Positions 51,539 to 59,392 of a stretch of DNA of 64,000 nucleotides are shown one piece after another (within the stretch, counting starts at the first letter, position 1; each line of letters starts with the position of its first letter). The notes below the pieces were generated by a model, which was given only the letters and a program-made list of their open reading frames with translations, did no database searches and had not been told where the DNA came from. The DNA comes from Candidatus Zixiibacteriota bacterium. Lineage in GTDB: Bacteria > Zixibacteria > MSB-5A5 > GN15 > PGXB01. Position numbers and translations under genes: made by a program. The stretch spans positions 1 to 64,000 of the forward strand of contig JAFGTT010000010.1 of the NCBI GenBank assembly GCA_016933955.1, in the 5' to 3' direction.

Positions 51539-52576
51539 ATGGAATATATTGACCTAAGATCCGATACTATCACCAAACCGTCGCCGGCCATGCGGAAGGC
51601 TATTGCCGAGGCCGAGGTGGGCGATGATGTTTTCCGTGATGACCCGACTGTTTTGCGTCTGGAAAAAACGGTCGCCGAGCTTTTCGGCAAAGAGGCGGCC
51701 CTTTATGTACCTTCCGGAACGATGGGCAACCAGGTGGCTTTGAAAACCATATCGGAGCCGGGCTGGGAAATTCTTTGCGAACGGGATTGTCATATTGTCA
51801 ATTATGAGACGGCCGGTCCGGCGATCCATTCCTCGCTTTTGGTTAATATGATCGACACCGAATACGGGGCTTTCACGGCCGAGCAAATCGAAAGCCGGGT
51901 GCGTGATATTACCATCCACAGTCCGATCACCAAAATTGTAGAGGTTGAGAATACCCATAATCGCCACGGGGGAACCATTTTTCCGCTGGAGGAAATCCAT
52001 CGGATCAGAAGGGTGGCGGATCGACATAACCTGATCATGCATCTCGACGGGGCGCGAATCTGGAACGCTCATGTGGCAACGGGGATTCCCCTGGCCGATT
52101 GGGTGGCACCGTTCGATTCGGTTTCAGTTTGTCTTTCAAAAGGACTTGGGGCGCCGATCGGGTCAGTTATTCTGGGTAATCATGATTTTATCAAGCGGGC
52201 ATTACGGACTCGCAAGCTGTTCGGGGGCGGGATGCGCCAGGCCGGGATTGTTGCCGCGGCCGGGCTTTATGCGGTCGAGCATAATATTCCCAGGCTGGCC
52301 GAGGATCATGAGAACGCGCGTTTGCTGGCCGAGGGGTTGAGCCGAATTGATGGTTTCGATATCGATTTGAAACGGGTGCAGACCAATATTATTCTGGCGG
52401 ACATCCCCAAAACCGGTTTGACCTCGATGGAGGCCTTAAAAATAATGAGGGAACAGGGAGTTCTGGCAGTGTCCTTCGGCAAAACCAGGCTGCGTTTTGT
52501 GACCCATCTGGATGTCAATCGCGAGCAATGTCTTAAGGCCGTCAAAATAATCGCCGGATTGAAATTGAAAAAGTGA
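51539..52576 (+). CDS. ltaE: low-specificity threonine aldolase
   Basis: 345 residues from ATG 51539; the earlier frame start at 51464 is rejected because the family begins with the IDLRSDTITKPSP motif. PLP-binding Lys201 is in CLSKGLGAPIGS; HLDGARIWNA precedes it. Cleaves threonine to glycine and acetaldehyde. Divergent from the barrel gene. Confidence 0.93.
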   Translation: MEYIDLRSDTITKPSPAMRKAIAEAEVGDDVFRDDPTVLRLEKTVAELFGKEAALYVPSGTMGNQVALKTISEPGWEILCERDCHIVNYETAGPAIHSSLLVNMIDTEYGAFTAEQIESRVRDITIHSPITKIVEVENTHNRHGGTIFPLEEIHRIRRVADRHNLIMHLDGARIWNAHVATGIPLADWVAPFDSVSVCLSKGLGAPIGSVILGNHDFIKRALRTRKLFGGGMRQAGIVAAAGLYAVEHNIPRLAEDHENARLLAEGLSRIDGFDIDLKRVQTNIILADIPKTGLTSMEALKIMREQGVLAVSFGKTRLRFVTHLDVNREQCLKAVKIIAGLKLKK

Positions 52577-52624
52577 AATAAACGGCGCCAGTTTCATATA
52601 GATGATAACCGGGCCGGAGAGGAT

Positions 52625-53542
52625 ATGATTATGACGATGGAAACTTTTATGGATATCCCGACACTCAAAGATTTCTGTAATCATCCTGATTATGAAAATA
52701 GCCTGCATCGGATCGAGGAATTGAATGCGCGCGAGAGGTTGAATCTGAATCTCAACCTGTTTCCCTTTTTCGAGCAACTGGGAACTTCCGAGAATGAGGA
52801 ATCGTACCGTAAAATCCAAGGATTTATCAACAGCACCCTGGCTATCAAGGATGAAAACGTGCTGTTGCCGGTGGAGCTTTATGTCTGGCGGATGTCGGAT
52901 GCTTTGCCGGATGATTCTCTTCGGGACGGTAGTTTATTCTGGTTCGAGTTAATCAACGATTTTTTCCAGGGTAAAGGGCCTGAGGAAATGGCCGACAACC
53001 TGGCCAAGGTCAAAGATTACCGGGACAAGGCGTACAAGTATATCACCAATTTCGGCGAGGCGGTGCGAGCCCATGCGGCGGGATTCGCCAATCCGTCCGG
53101 ACTGCGGCAGACTTTTGCAGGCAACAGCGATCTCGTCAATGATTTCCGCCGGTTTATTTTCGATAAACTTCAATTGCGGTTTAAACTCAAGGGAGTCATG
53201 AACAATTACCCGGATTTTCAATACATGGTGCAACGGTTGATTTCATTGTTTTATCTGGCTGATGTGCAAATTTGTTACAACCTGAATCTGCTTGAGGGTG
53301 CCGCGCCGGATGACCGGGAGTATATCGATCTGGAACAGATTGTTTATCTTAACGGTTGTGATTATTTTATTACCAATAATAAAAAATATCTCAGGTTAAT
53401 TAACGAATGTTCTTTTGCGGATCTTAAGGGTCGAGCGATTTCACTGGATACATTTATGGAATGGCTTAAATCCGAGAATTTCAATCCGGAGAAAAAGGCG
53501 CTGGTGTTTGTCTCCCGGCTGGATTTCGAGATCGAGGAATAG
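52625..53542 (+). CDS. hypothetical protein with PIN-like C-terminal segment
   Basis: 305 residues. Mostly alpha-helical. The C-terminal part has a DLEQIVYLNGCDYFITNNKKYLRL segment that resembles the last strand and metal-site region of PIN-like ribonucleases (CDYFIT followed by NKK). The first acidic residue cannot be placed with confidence. 48 bases after ltaE and 33 before the MBL gene, all co-directional. Function unknown. Confidence 0.55.
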   Translation: MIMTMETFMDIPTLKDFCNHPDYENSLHRIEELNARERLNLNLNLFPFFEQLGTSENEESYRKIQGFINSTLAIKDENVLLPVELYVWRMSDALPDDSLRDGSLFWFELINDFFQGKGPEEMADNLAKVKDYRDKAYKYITNFGEAVRAHAAGFANPSGLRQTFAGNSDLVNDFRRFIFDKLQLRFKLKGVMNNYPDFQYMVQRLISLFYLADVQICYNLNLLEGAAPDDREYIDLEQIVYLNGCDYFITNNKKYLRLINECSFADLKGRAISLDTFMEWLKSENFNPEKKALVFVSRLDFEIEE

Positions 53543-53575
53543 AGAGACGAAAACTTTAAGGGGGGGAAGGTCAGA

Positions 53576-54343
53576 ATGATAAAATGGACAGTGCTGGGGT
53601 CGGCGTCGGGAATTCCGTCGGGGGAACGAAACAGCTCCGGGCATGTTCTCGACCTCAATGGCGATCTGATCCTGTTCGATTGCGGCGGAGGTGTCGCGTC
53701 GGCTTTTCTTCGGGCCGGTTTCGACCCCACCCGGCTGGCGGCGATCTTTATCTCGCATATGCATCCCGATCACTGCTCCGATCTGCCGTTGTTGATGCAA
53801 AAATTGTATCATACCCGGCGGGAGAGGTCAATTGATATATTTGTTCCCGATGAGGCGGTTATCCCGGTGGGAAGGTTTTTTGATGCCTGTTACCTGTTTC
53901 AGGAAAAATTTCCTTTTCGGGCTAATTTACTGGCGGTCGAGGATGAACATCGGCCGGCCGGCGGCCGGGTAATAGTGCGGTCATTTCTCAATGGGCATCT
54001 GGAAGGTAACGCCCGTCTGATTGCCGATTACGGTTATACTAACCGGATGCAATGTTATTCTTTTCTGATCGAGGGGGATGGTAAGAAAATTTATTATTCG
54101 TCCGACCTGGCCTCGCTGGATGATATCCACCCCGCCCCCGATGATCTTGATTTGCTGATCCTTGAAACGACCCATATCGATCTGACCGTCCTTCCGGAAC
54201 TTATATCCGGGAAAAAGGTCCGGAAAACAATCCTGACCCATATTGCCGATGAAGATGAATCGAGAATAAGGGAATTCGTGGCCGATTTATCCGGGAAGGC
54301 CGATATTACCGCGGCCTCGGATGGTTATACATCCGAACTTTGA
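53576..54343 (+). CDS. MBL-fold metallo-hydrolase, RNase Z-like
   Basis: 255 residues, SD GGGGGAAGG. Metal-binding motif H61-M-H63-P-D65-H66, a later HLEGN His, SSDLA Asp and TTH at the end of the fold. Start VLGSASGIPSGERNSSG is the GTGxxxP-type loop of the RNase Z/ElaC and phosphodiesterase-like subgroup. Binuclear Zn phosphodiesterase or hydrolase; substrate not known. It is shorter than RNase Z and has no flexible arm. Confidence 0.8.
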   Translation: MIKWTVLGSASGIPSGERNSSGHVLDLNGDLILFDCGGGVASAFLRAGFDPTRLAAIFISHMHPDHCSDLPLLMQKLYHTRRERSIDIFVPDEAVIPVGRFFDACYLFQEKFPFRANLLAVEDEHRPAGGRVIVRSFLNGHLEGNARLIADYGYTNRMQCYSFLIEGDGKKIYYSSDLASLDDIHPAPDDLDLLILETTHIDLTVLPELISGKKVRKTILTHIADEDESRIREFVADLSGKADITAASDGYTSEL

Positions 54344-54498
54344 TAAATTTTAAAATCCCGCGCGGGGACCGGGAATTCTATACTTTCAGGGATAGAATTA
54401 AAATAATACGGAACCGGCGTATCGGGCCGATCTAAGGTTAATCGACGCCGGCCAGAGACGATCATTCGGGGAACCGCCGGTGTCATTCAACATATTGC
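54344..54498 (+). other. structured non-coding stretch before sdh
   Basis: No gene. Palindrome CCCGCGCGGG (54357-54366), an 8-bp hairpin AATTCTAT/ATAGAATT (54374-54381 and 54392-54399), and a 7-bp stem CCGGCGT/ACGCCGG (54414-54420 and 54445-54451) enclosing a small ATCG/CGAT hairpin. Lies upstream of the sdh promoter, so it is not the sdh leader; it could be 3' structure of the MBL transcript or a small RNA. Confidence 0.35.
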
Positions 54499-54528
54499 TT
54501 GACAAGGGCCAATTTAATCATCTAAATT
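54499..54528 (+). promoter_or_regulatory. sdhCDAB promoter
   Basis: TTGACA at 54499-54504 and TAAATT at 54523-54528, spacing 18; TAAATTTG also matches the Bacteroidetes-type TAnnTTTG box. Transcription would start near 54535, and SD AAGGAGG precedes the sdhC ATG. Confidence 0.6.
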
Positions 54529-54573
54529 TGAAATCATAGACATGATTGAACCAGTATTTCCAAGGAGGATTTA

Positions 54574-54936
54574 ATGGCAGAAAAAGTGTCGAACCAGAGC
54601 GCCCTGGCCTGGTTTCTGCAAAGAATTTCCGGCATTTTGCTGGCGTTCTTTCTGATAACACACTTGAACGTGCATCACCTATTCCATAATATTACCGCCG
54701 AAGGAATTATCAATTTTCATTCGGTACAGGAAAACCTGACATCATCGGTATGGTGGAAGGTGTACTATATGCTGTTCGTTCCCTTTGTGGCTTTTCATGC
54801 CATGAACGGAATCTGGCAGATAATGGCCGATTTCCGGTTGTCGCCCGGGGCGACTATTTTCCTGAAGGCTATTTTCTGGGTGGTTGGGTTGGTATTAACG
54901 GCAATCGGCGCAATGACGCTGATTAATTTGTTTTAA
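54574..54936 (+). CDS. sdhC: succinate dehydrogenase membrane subunit C
   Basis: 120 residues, SD AAGGAGG. Three TM helices (about 15-35, 60-85, 93-117). WFLQRISGILLAFFLITHLNVHH matches the QRxSG and His motifs of SdhC/D-type cytochrome b subunits. Anchors complex II and contributes to quinone/heme binding. First gene of sdhCDAB. Confidence 0.88.
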   Translation: MAEKVSNQSALAWFLQRISGILLAFFLITHLNVHHLFHNITAEGIINFHSVQENLTSSVWWKVYYMLFVPFVAFHAMNGIWQIMADFRLSPGATIFLKAIFWVVGLVLTAIGAMTLINLF

Positions 54937-54947
54937 GGGGTGACGAT

Positions 54948-55361
54948 ATGACATCAGATTCAAAATTGAAGGATGTCGTCAACGACATCAATTTGAACAA
55001 GAATATCGGTAATTTCACATATTGGGTGCATCGTCTCTCCGGAATCGGCCTGGCCATTTACCTGATCATGCATACCTATGTGTTATCATCGGCGATTTCG
55101 AGTCCGGAGGCCTTTTCAGCCCGGATGGGTCAGGTGCAGAATCCGTTTTTTGCCGTATTGGAAGTGCTACTGGTGGCCGGGGTTTTCGCCCATATGCTCA
55201 ACGGTCTCAGAATAACGCTGACCGATTTTTTCGGCTGGACCCGTGCCCACAAGGCCCTTTTCTGGGCGGCGGCGGTTCTTTTTATTATTCTGATGGTTAT
55301 CGCCATCATTCTCCAGTGGCCGAAATTCAGTCCGGGCAGTTACATGGCGGGAGGAAACTGA
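54948..55361 (+). CDS. sdhD: succinate dehydrogenase membrane subunit D
   Basis: 137 residues, SD GGGGTGA. Three TM helices; WVHRLSGIGLAIYLIMHTYV carries the HRxSG and heme-ligand-type His motifs, and HMLNGLRITLTDF lies in helix 2. Paired with the 120-residue subunit, so a two-subunit anchor. Ends one base before the sdhA ATG. Confidence 0.87.
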   Translation: MTSDSKLKDVVNDINLNKNIGNFTYWVHRLSGIGLAIYLIMHTYVLSSAISSPEAFSARMGQVQNPFFAVLEVLLVAGVFAHMLNGLRITLTDFFGWTRAHKALFWAAAVLFIILMVIAIILQWPKFSPGSYMAGGN

Positions 55362-55362
55362 T

Positions 55363-57066
55363 ATGTTTTATGATATTATTGTCGTCGGCGGCGGACTGAC
55401 CGGACTGAGGGCGGCGGTAGCGGCGCATGATGCCGGTATTGCCAAGGTGGCGGTAATTTCGAAAATTCATCCGGTGCGGTCGCATTCGGGTGCCGCCCAG
55501 GGGGGAATCAACGCCGCTCTGGGGAATCACCCGGACGGTCATGATGACACTCCCGACCGTCATGCCTATGACACGATCAAGGGTTCGGACTTTCTGGCCG
55601 ATCAGGACGCGGTTCAGATAATGACCTCGGACGCCCCGGGGATTATCATCGAGATGGAACACTGGGGTTGTCCTTTTTCCAGATACGAAAACGGCAAAAT
55701 CGCCCAACGGCCGTTCGGGGGGGCGGGATTTCCCCGCACCTGTTACGGGGCCGATCGAACCGGGTTGTACTTATTGCATACCCTCTACGAACAGGGGGTC
55801 AAACGCGGGATAACGGTTTTGTACGAACGTTTTGTCACCAAACTGGCGATTCGAGACGGTCATTGTGCCGGGGTGGTGGCGATGAATCTCCACAGCGGCG
55901 AATTCGAAACTATCGGAGCCAATGCCGTTATCTGGGCGACCGGCGGTTCGGGGCGGGTTTATTCGGTCAACACCACCAACGCTCATGCCTCGACGGGACT
56001 CGGAGTGGCCATACCGTACTGGGCCGGAATACCTTTAAAAGATATGGAATTCATTCAATTCCATCCAACCGGACTGGACGGTTCCTCGATCCTGATGACC
56101 GAGGGATGTCGGGGAGAGGGCGGCTACCTGCTCAACAATGTCGGCGAACGCTTCATGAAAAACTACGTTTCCGAGAAAGTGATGGAACTGGCGCCGCGGG
56201 ATATCGTGGCCCGTTCCATGCAAACCGAAATCAACGAGGGACGAGGGTTCGAGGACCGTTATTTGCATCTAGATCTGCGGCATCTGGGGGCGGCCAAAAT
56301 CATGGAACGGCTTCCGGGTATCAGGGAAATCGCCATGAATTTCCGCAATGTCGATCCTATCAAGGAGCCGATTCCGGTGCATCCGGCCATGCATTACACC
56401 ATGGGCGGAGTGGACTGCGATAAAGACGGGGTGACAGTTTGTGACGGTTTCTATGCCGCCGGAGAATGTGCCTGTGTTTCGGTCCATGGTGCCAATCGTC
56501 TGGGCGGAAATTCGCTTCTGGAGACGATTGTTTTCGGGGCCCGGGCCGGTTACCATGCCGCCGGACGGGTTAAGGAAATGTCGAAAACCGAGGATGAGGA
56601 AACGCTGGACCGGGCCAAAAGAGAGGAAGCCGATCGGTACAAGCAGCTTCGCAGTGCTTCCGGCCGGGAGAATCCCTATACTATCAAGGATGAACTGGCC
56701 CGGATCATGATGGATAAGATCGGGATTTTCCGCAACAAGACCGATATGGCCAAGGCGGTCAGCGAAATTAATATTCTCCGGGAACGGATGAAGAAAATCC
56801 GGGCTATTCCCGAAACCGGTAAATTCAATTATGATTTTCTGTGGGTGTCCGAGATTGCCGGGAATCTGGATACGGCCCTGACCATTGCGGTCGGGGCGCT
56901 CAACCGGACCGAATCGCGCGGCTCTCATTTCCGGCGCGATTTCAACAAACGCCTTGACGATCAATGGCTGAAACACTCCATGTTTGTTTATCGGGAGGGT
57001 GAGCCGGAAATATCGTATAAGCCCGTGACCATGGGTAAGTACGAACCCGAGGAAAGGAAATATTGA
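55363..57066 (+). CDS. sdhA: succinate dehydrogenase flavoprotein subunit
   Basis: 567 residues. FAD motif IIVVGGGLTGLRAAVAA; the covalent-FAD His is H41 (RSHSGAAQGGI). Substrate-site motifs HPTGLDGSS and the GGNSLLETIVFG loop. C-terminal capping and helical domains are complete. Oxidises succinate to fumarate in the TCA cycle, or reverses it. Cotranscribed with sdhC, sdhD and sdhB. Confidence 0.96.
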   Translation: MFYDIIVVGGGLTGLRAAVAAHDAGIAKVAVISKIHPVRSHSGAAQGGINAALGNHPDGHDDTPDRHAYDTIKGSDFLADQDAVQIMTSDAPGIIIEMEHWGCPFSRYENGKIAQRPFGGAGFPRTCYGADRTGLYLLHTLYEQGVKRGITVLYERFVTKLAIRDGHCAGVVAMNLHSGEFETIGANAVIWATGGSGRVYSVNTTNAHASTGLGVAIPYWAGIPLKDMEFIQFHPTGLDGSSILMTEGCRGEGGYLLNNVGERFMKNYVSEKVMELAPRDIVARSMQTEINEGRGFEDRYLHLDLRHLGAAKIMERLPGIREIAMNFRNVDPIKEPIPVHPAMHYTMGGVDCDKDGVTVCDGFYAAGECACVSVHGANRLGGNSLLETIVFGARAGYHAAGRVKEMSKTEDEETLDRAKREEADRYKQLRSASGRENPYTIKDELARIMMDKIGIFRNKTDMAKAVSEINILRERMKKIRAIPETGKFNYDFLWVSEIAGNLDTALTIAVGALNRTESRGSHFRRDFNKRLDDQWLKHSMFVYREGEPEISYKPVTMGKYEPEERKY

Positions 57067-57067
57067 T

Positions 57068-57793
57068 ATGGCGATTTTCAAGGTTTTTCGATACAATCCC
57101 GACACAGAGGATATGGCGCATTTTCAGGAATACCAAATGCCCGATACCAGTTCGATGACGGTCCTCGAGGGGCTTTACTATATCCTCGAGAATCTGGATC
57201 CGACCCTGGCTTTCCGTTCTTCGTGCCGGCAGGGTGTCTGCGGATCATGCGCCATGCATATCAACGGGCAGTACCGCCTGGCCTGCGAAACGCAGGTGGC
57301 GGCGATGGGGGAGATTGTGACAGTGCGACCGCTGTCGCACATGAAAATAATCCGCGACCTGGTGGTTGACCTGACCCCGTTTTTTAAGCAATTCGAGGCT
57401 ATCAAGCCGTATCTTATCGATGACGGCAACCCGCCGGAGAAGGAATATCTGCAATCGCCGAAAGATCGTCTCAAGCTGGATCACCTGGTTGATTGTATTT
57501 TCTGTGCGGCTTGTTACGGGTCCTGCCCGGTATTGGCGACCGACCAGAAATATCTTGGGCCGCAAGCGCTGTTAAAAGCCTTGCGGTGGGTGGATGATTC
57601 CCGCGATACGGCCACCAACGAACGGCTGGCCTATCTGGCGACCGATTACGGGGTGTTCCGGTGCCATACCATTTTCAACTGCCAGCAGGTTTGTCCCAAG
57701 GATCTCGATCCGACGGGGGCGATCGGGAAGCTGAAAATGAAGGCGATCAAGGCGAAGTTCCTGGGGCGGTTGAAAAAGACGGGAAGCGATTGA
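57068..57793 (+). CDS. sdhB: succinate dehydrogenase iron-sulfur subunit
   Basis: 241 residues. [2Fe-2S] ligands C53, C58, C61, C73. C143, C146, C149 and C209 fit the [4Fe-4S] cluster; C153, C199 and C205 fit [3Fe-4S], the classical complex II set. Starts one base after the sdhA stop. Followed by a bidirectional terminator. Confidence 0.95.
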   Translation: MAIFKVFRYNPDTEDMAHFQEYQMPDTSSMTVLEGLYYILENLDPTLAFRSSCRQGVCGSCAMHINGQYRLACETQVAAMGEIVTVRPLSHMKIIRDLVVDLTPFFKQFEAIKPYLIDDGNPPEKEYLQSPKDRLKLDHLVDCIFCAACYGSCPVLATDQKYLGPQALLKALRWVDDSRDTATNERLAYLATDYGVFRCHTIFNCQQVCPKDLDPTGAIGKLKMKAIKAKFLGRLKKTGSD

Positions 57794-57815
57794 ATTGTGT
57801 ATAGATTACTGGATT

Positions 57816-57843
57816 AAAAAAGCGGGCGGAGGCCCGCTTTTTT
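57816..57843. terminator. bidirectional terminator between sdhB and the convergent gene
   Basis: A6-GCGGGC-GGAG-GCCCGC-T6: a perfect stem flanked by A and T runs, able to stop transcription from both sides. Confidence 0.9.
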
Positions 57844-57874
57844 ACATAGTATTACCTCAAGATCAAATTCGCTA

Positions 57875-59215
57875 TCAATATTGGCGGCCCTGGTTCTTAT
57901 TACTCTCGAAAGAATATAGTCCTTCAAGTTTTTTCCAGATTAATTTTATGGCGATATAAATTATACATGAAACAACTACCAGAAATATCAAGGACCATAA
58001 GGTGTTGGGAGCATATGTCCAACCGTACAATTCAATAGACCTTTCAATTGAACAATATCTGCTTAAACACCACATGCCCATTATTAAAGATATAATCACG
58101 GATATTGCAATCATCAGCCAGTACTGAAATGATCTCTCCCGTGACTCAATTCCCGGGTTACCGTTATTATGGAAAAGTTCACGGCTGATTTCCATCATGG
58201 AAAGTCCGGAGTGACGGGCAAGTAACTGGAGGAAGAAAAGGGCGATGATCAGAATGCCCCATCTTAGGAATAATAATCCGACCACATCATTTGACCAAAC
58301 TTTTTGATCGAAAAAAAACATTGCCGGAGCCCAGCTCTTTGTTCCGGTAATCATGCAATAGGCTTTGCCATACCAGATCATCGAAGTTATATCCTCAAAG
58401 AGATTGAAAAGAATCGCAGCGAAGGGGACGAAAAACATCAAGAATGCCATGGGACTTACTGAACGCCTTGATCGTATAAAGATGAACTGCATTGGTATCC
58501 AATCTTCGAAAAATCGTCTCTTTGCAGAATAGCCTGGGTAATTTATTAATAAGCTGCTGGTATTCTGCTTTATTTGTTTGAGATTCAGCGTCAACCATAT
58601 CATGGCGACTAACAGAATGGTTGAGCCAACGATTTCAATGTCATCCTGACTCACACTGAGGCCGATTACGGGAACAGTGGTTTGAGGAATTCTTATGACG
58701 TCCTCGGGTAATTTGGTGTTGGATATTTGTCCTCTTTCAAGAACGATGTTGGCAAGGTCGGTATATTTAACCTGATGGCCTGAGACGGAATCATAAAAGG
58801 TGGAATCTTTCCATTGTTTGAGTATCAGCGGGTAGTATTTCTGGCACCAATAAATAATATTTTCATATGAAGGATTAACGGGCAACACAATTTGTTCCGA
58901 ATCCACCTGGTATTTAATATAAGCTCCCATACGTTGATCAGATGAGTCAAAATAGTCATACCTGATGGAATCCGCATCTTTATTCAGCTTTATTAAATTC
59001 ATCTGATTCAGCCCGGCCTGAACAACATGATGACTGAAAGGTGTCCTCAGAAATTGCCACTTTATGAGTCCGGACAATTCGCAGGCTATTATCCAGACCG
59101 ATATTAGAGAGATGGTGAGCAATAAAGCCCTGGTTCGTTTGATGGATGCGACAATCGACTTCATGCATTCCTTATCCATGTCGGACAGGAGATTCCGAGG
59201 TATTTTATTATTCAT
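57875..59215 (-). CDS. hypothetical multi-TM membrane protein, possibly acquired
   Basis: 446 residues. One TM near 30-50, a soluble region of about 150 residues with the VNPSYENIIYWCQKYYP segment, then four to five TM helices. Codons are visibly more A/T-rich than in the flanking sdh and hdr genes. It lies alone between the two operons with its own promoter. No family recognised. It could be a recent arrival; function unknown. Confidence 0.6.
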   Translation of the reverse strand: MNNKIPRNLLSDMDKECMKSIVASIKRTRALLLTISLISVWIIACELSGLIKWQFLRTPFSHHVVQAGLNQMNLIKLNKDADSIRYDYFDSSDQRMGAYIKYQVDSEQIVLPVNPSYENIIYWCQKYYPLILKQWKDSTFYDSVSGHQVKYTDLANIVLERGQISNTKLPEDVIRIPQTTVPVIGLSVSQDDIEIVGSTILLVAMIWLTLNLKQIKQNTSSLLINYPGYSAKRRFFEDWIPMQFIFIRSRRSVSPMAFLMFFVPFAAILFNLFEDITSMIWYGKAYCMITGTKSWAPAMFFFDQKVWSNDVVGLLFLRWGILIIALFFLQLLARHSGLSMMEISRELFHNNGNPGIESRERSFQYWLMIAISVIISLIMGMWCLSRYCSIERSIELYGWTYAPNTLWSLIFLVVVSCIIYIAIKLIWKKLEGLYSFESNKNQGRQY

Positions 59216-59277
59216 GATGCACCTATATTGAAAATGCCACGATATCCAGAATCATTGAAATCAACCGGATTGGTTGC

Positions 59278-59306
59278 TATTTAAATTGCTGATATGAAAT
59301 TGTCAA
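59278..59306 (-). promoter_or_regulatory. promoter of the 446-residue membrane protein gene
   Basis: On the minus strand TTGACA (59306-59301) and TAAATA (59283-59278), spacing 17. Predicted start about 59271, leader about 56 bases. Confidence 0.6.
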
Positions 59307-59334
59307 TAGGAGCATAATATATTTATTCAATAAA

Positions 59335-59371
59335 AAACCGTCGGGCTGATTAAAGTCCGGCGGTTTTGGTT
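59335..59371 (-). terminator. terminator of the Hdr-linked flavoprotein operon
   Basis: In the minus transcript CCGCCGG and CCGACGG (one mismatch) form a stem around a 12-base loop, followed by six U. Confidence 0.6.
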
Positions 59372-59392
59372 TAGGTCAAGTATCCGATTATT

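Noticed and set aside
54344-54498. Known riboswitch or tRNA before sdh
   Set aside because: The stems do not match a tRNA cloverleaf or a riboswitch that I recognise, and they lie upstream of the promoter.
56269-57105. 278-codon ORF antisense to sdhA
   Set aside because: Shadow frame without motifs.
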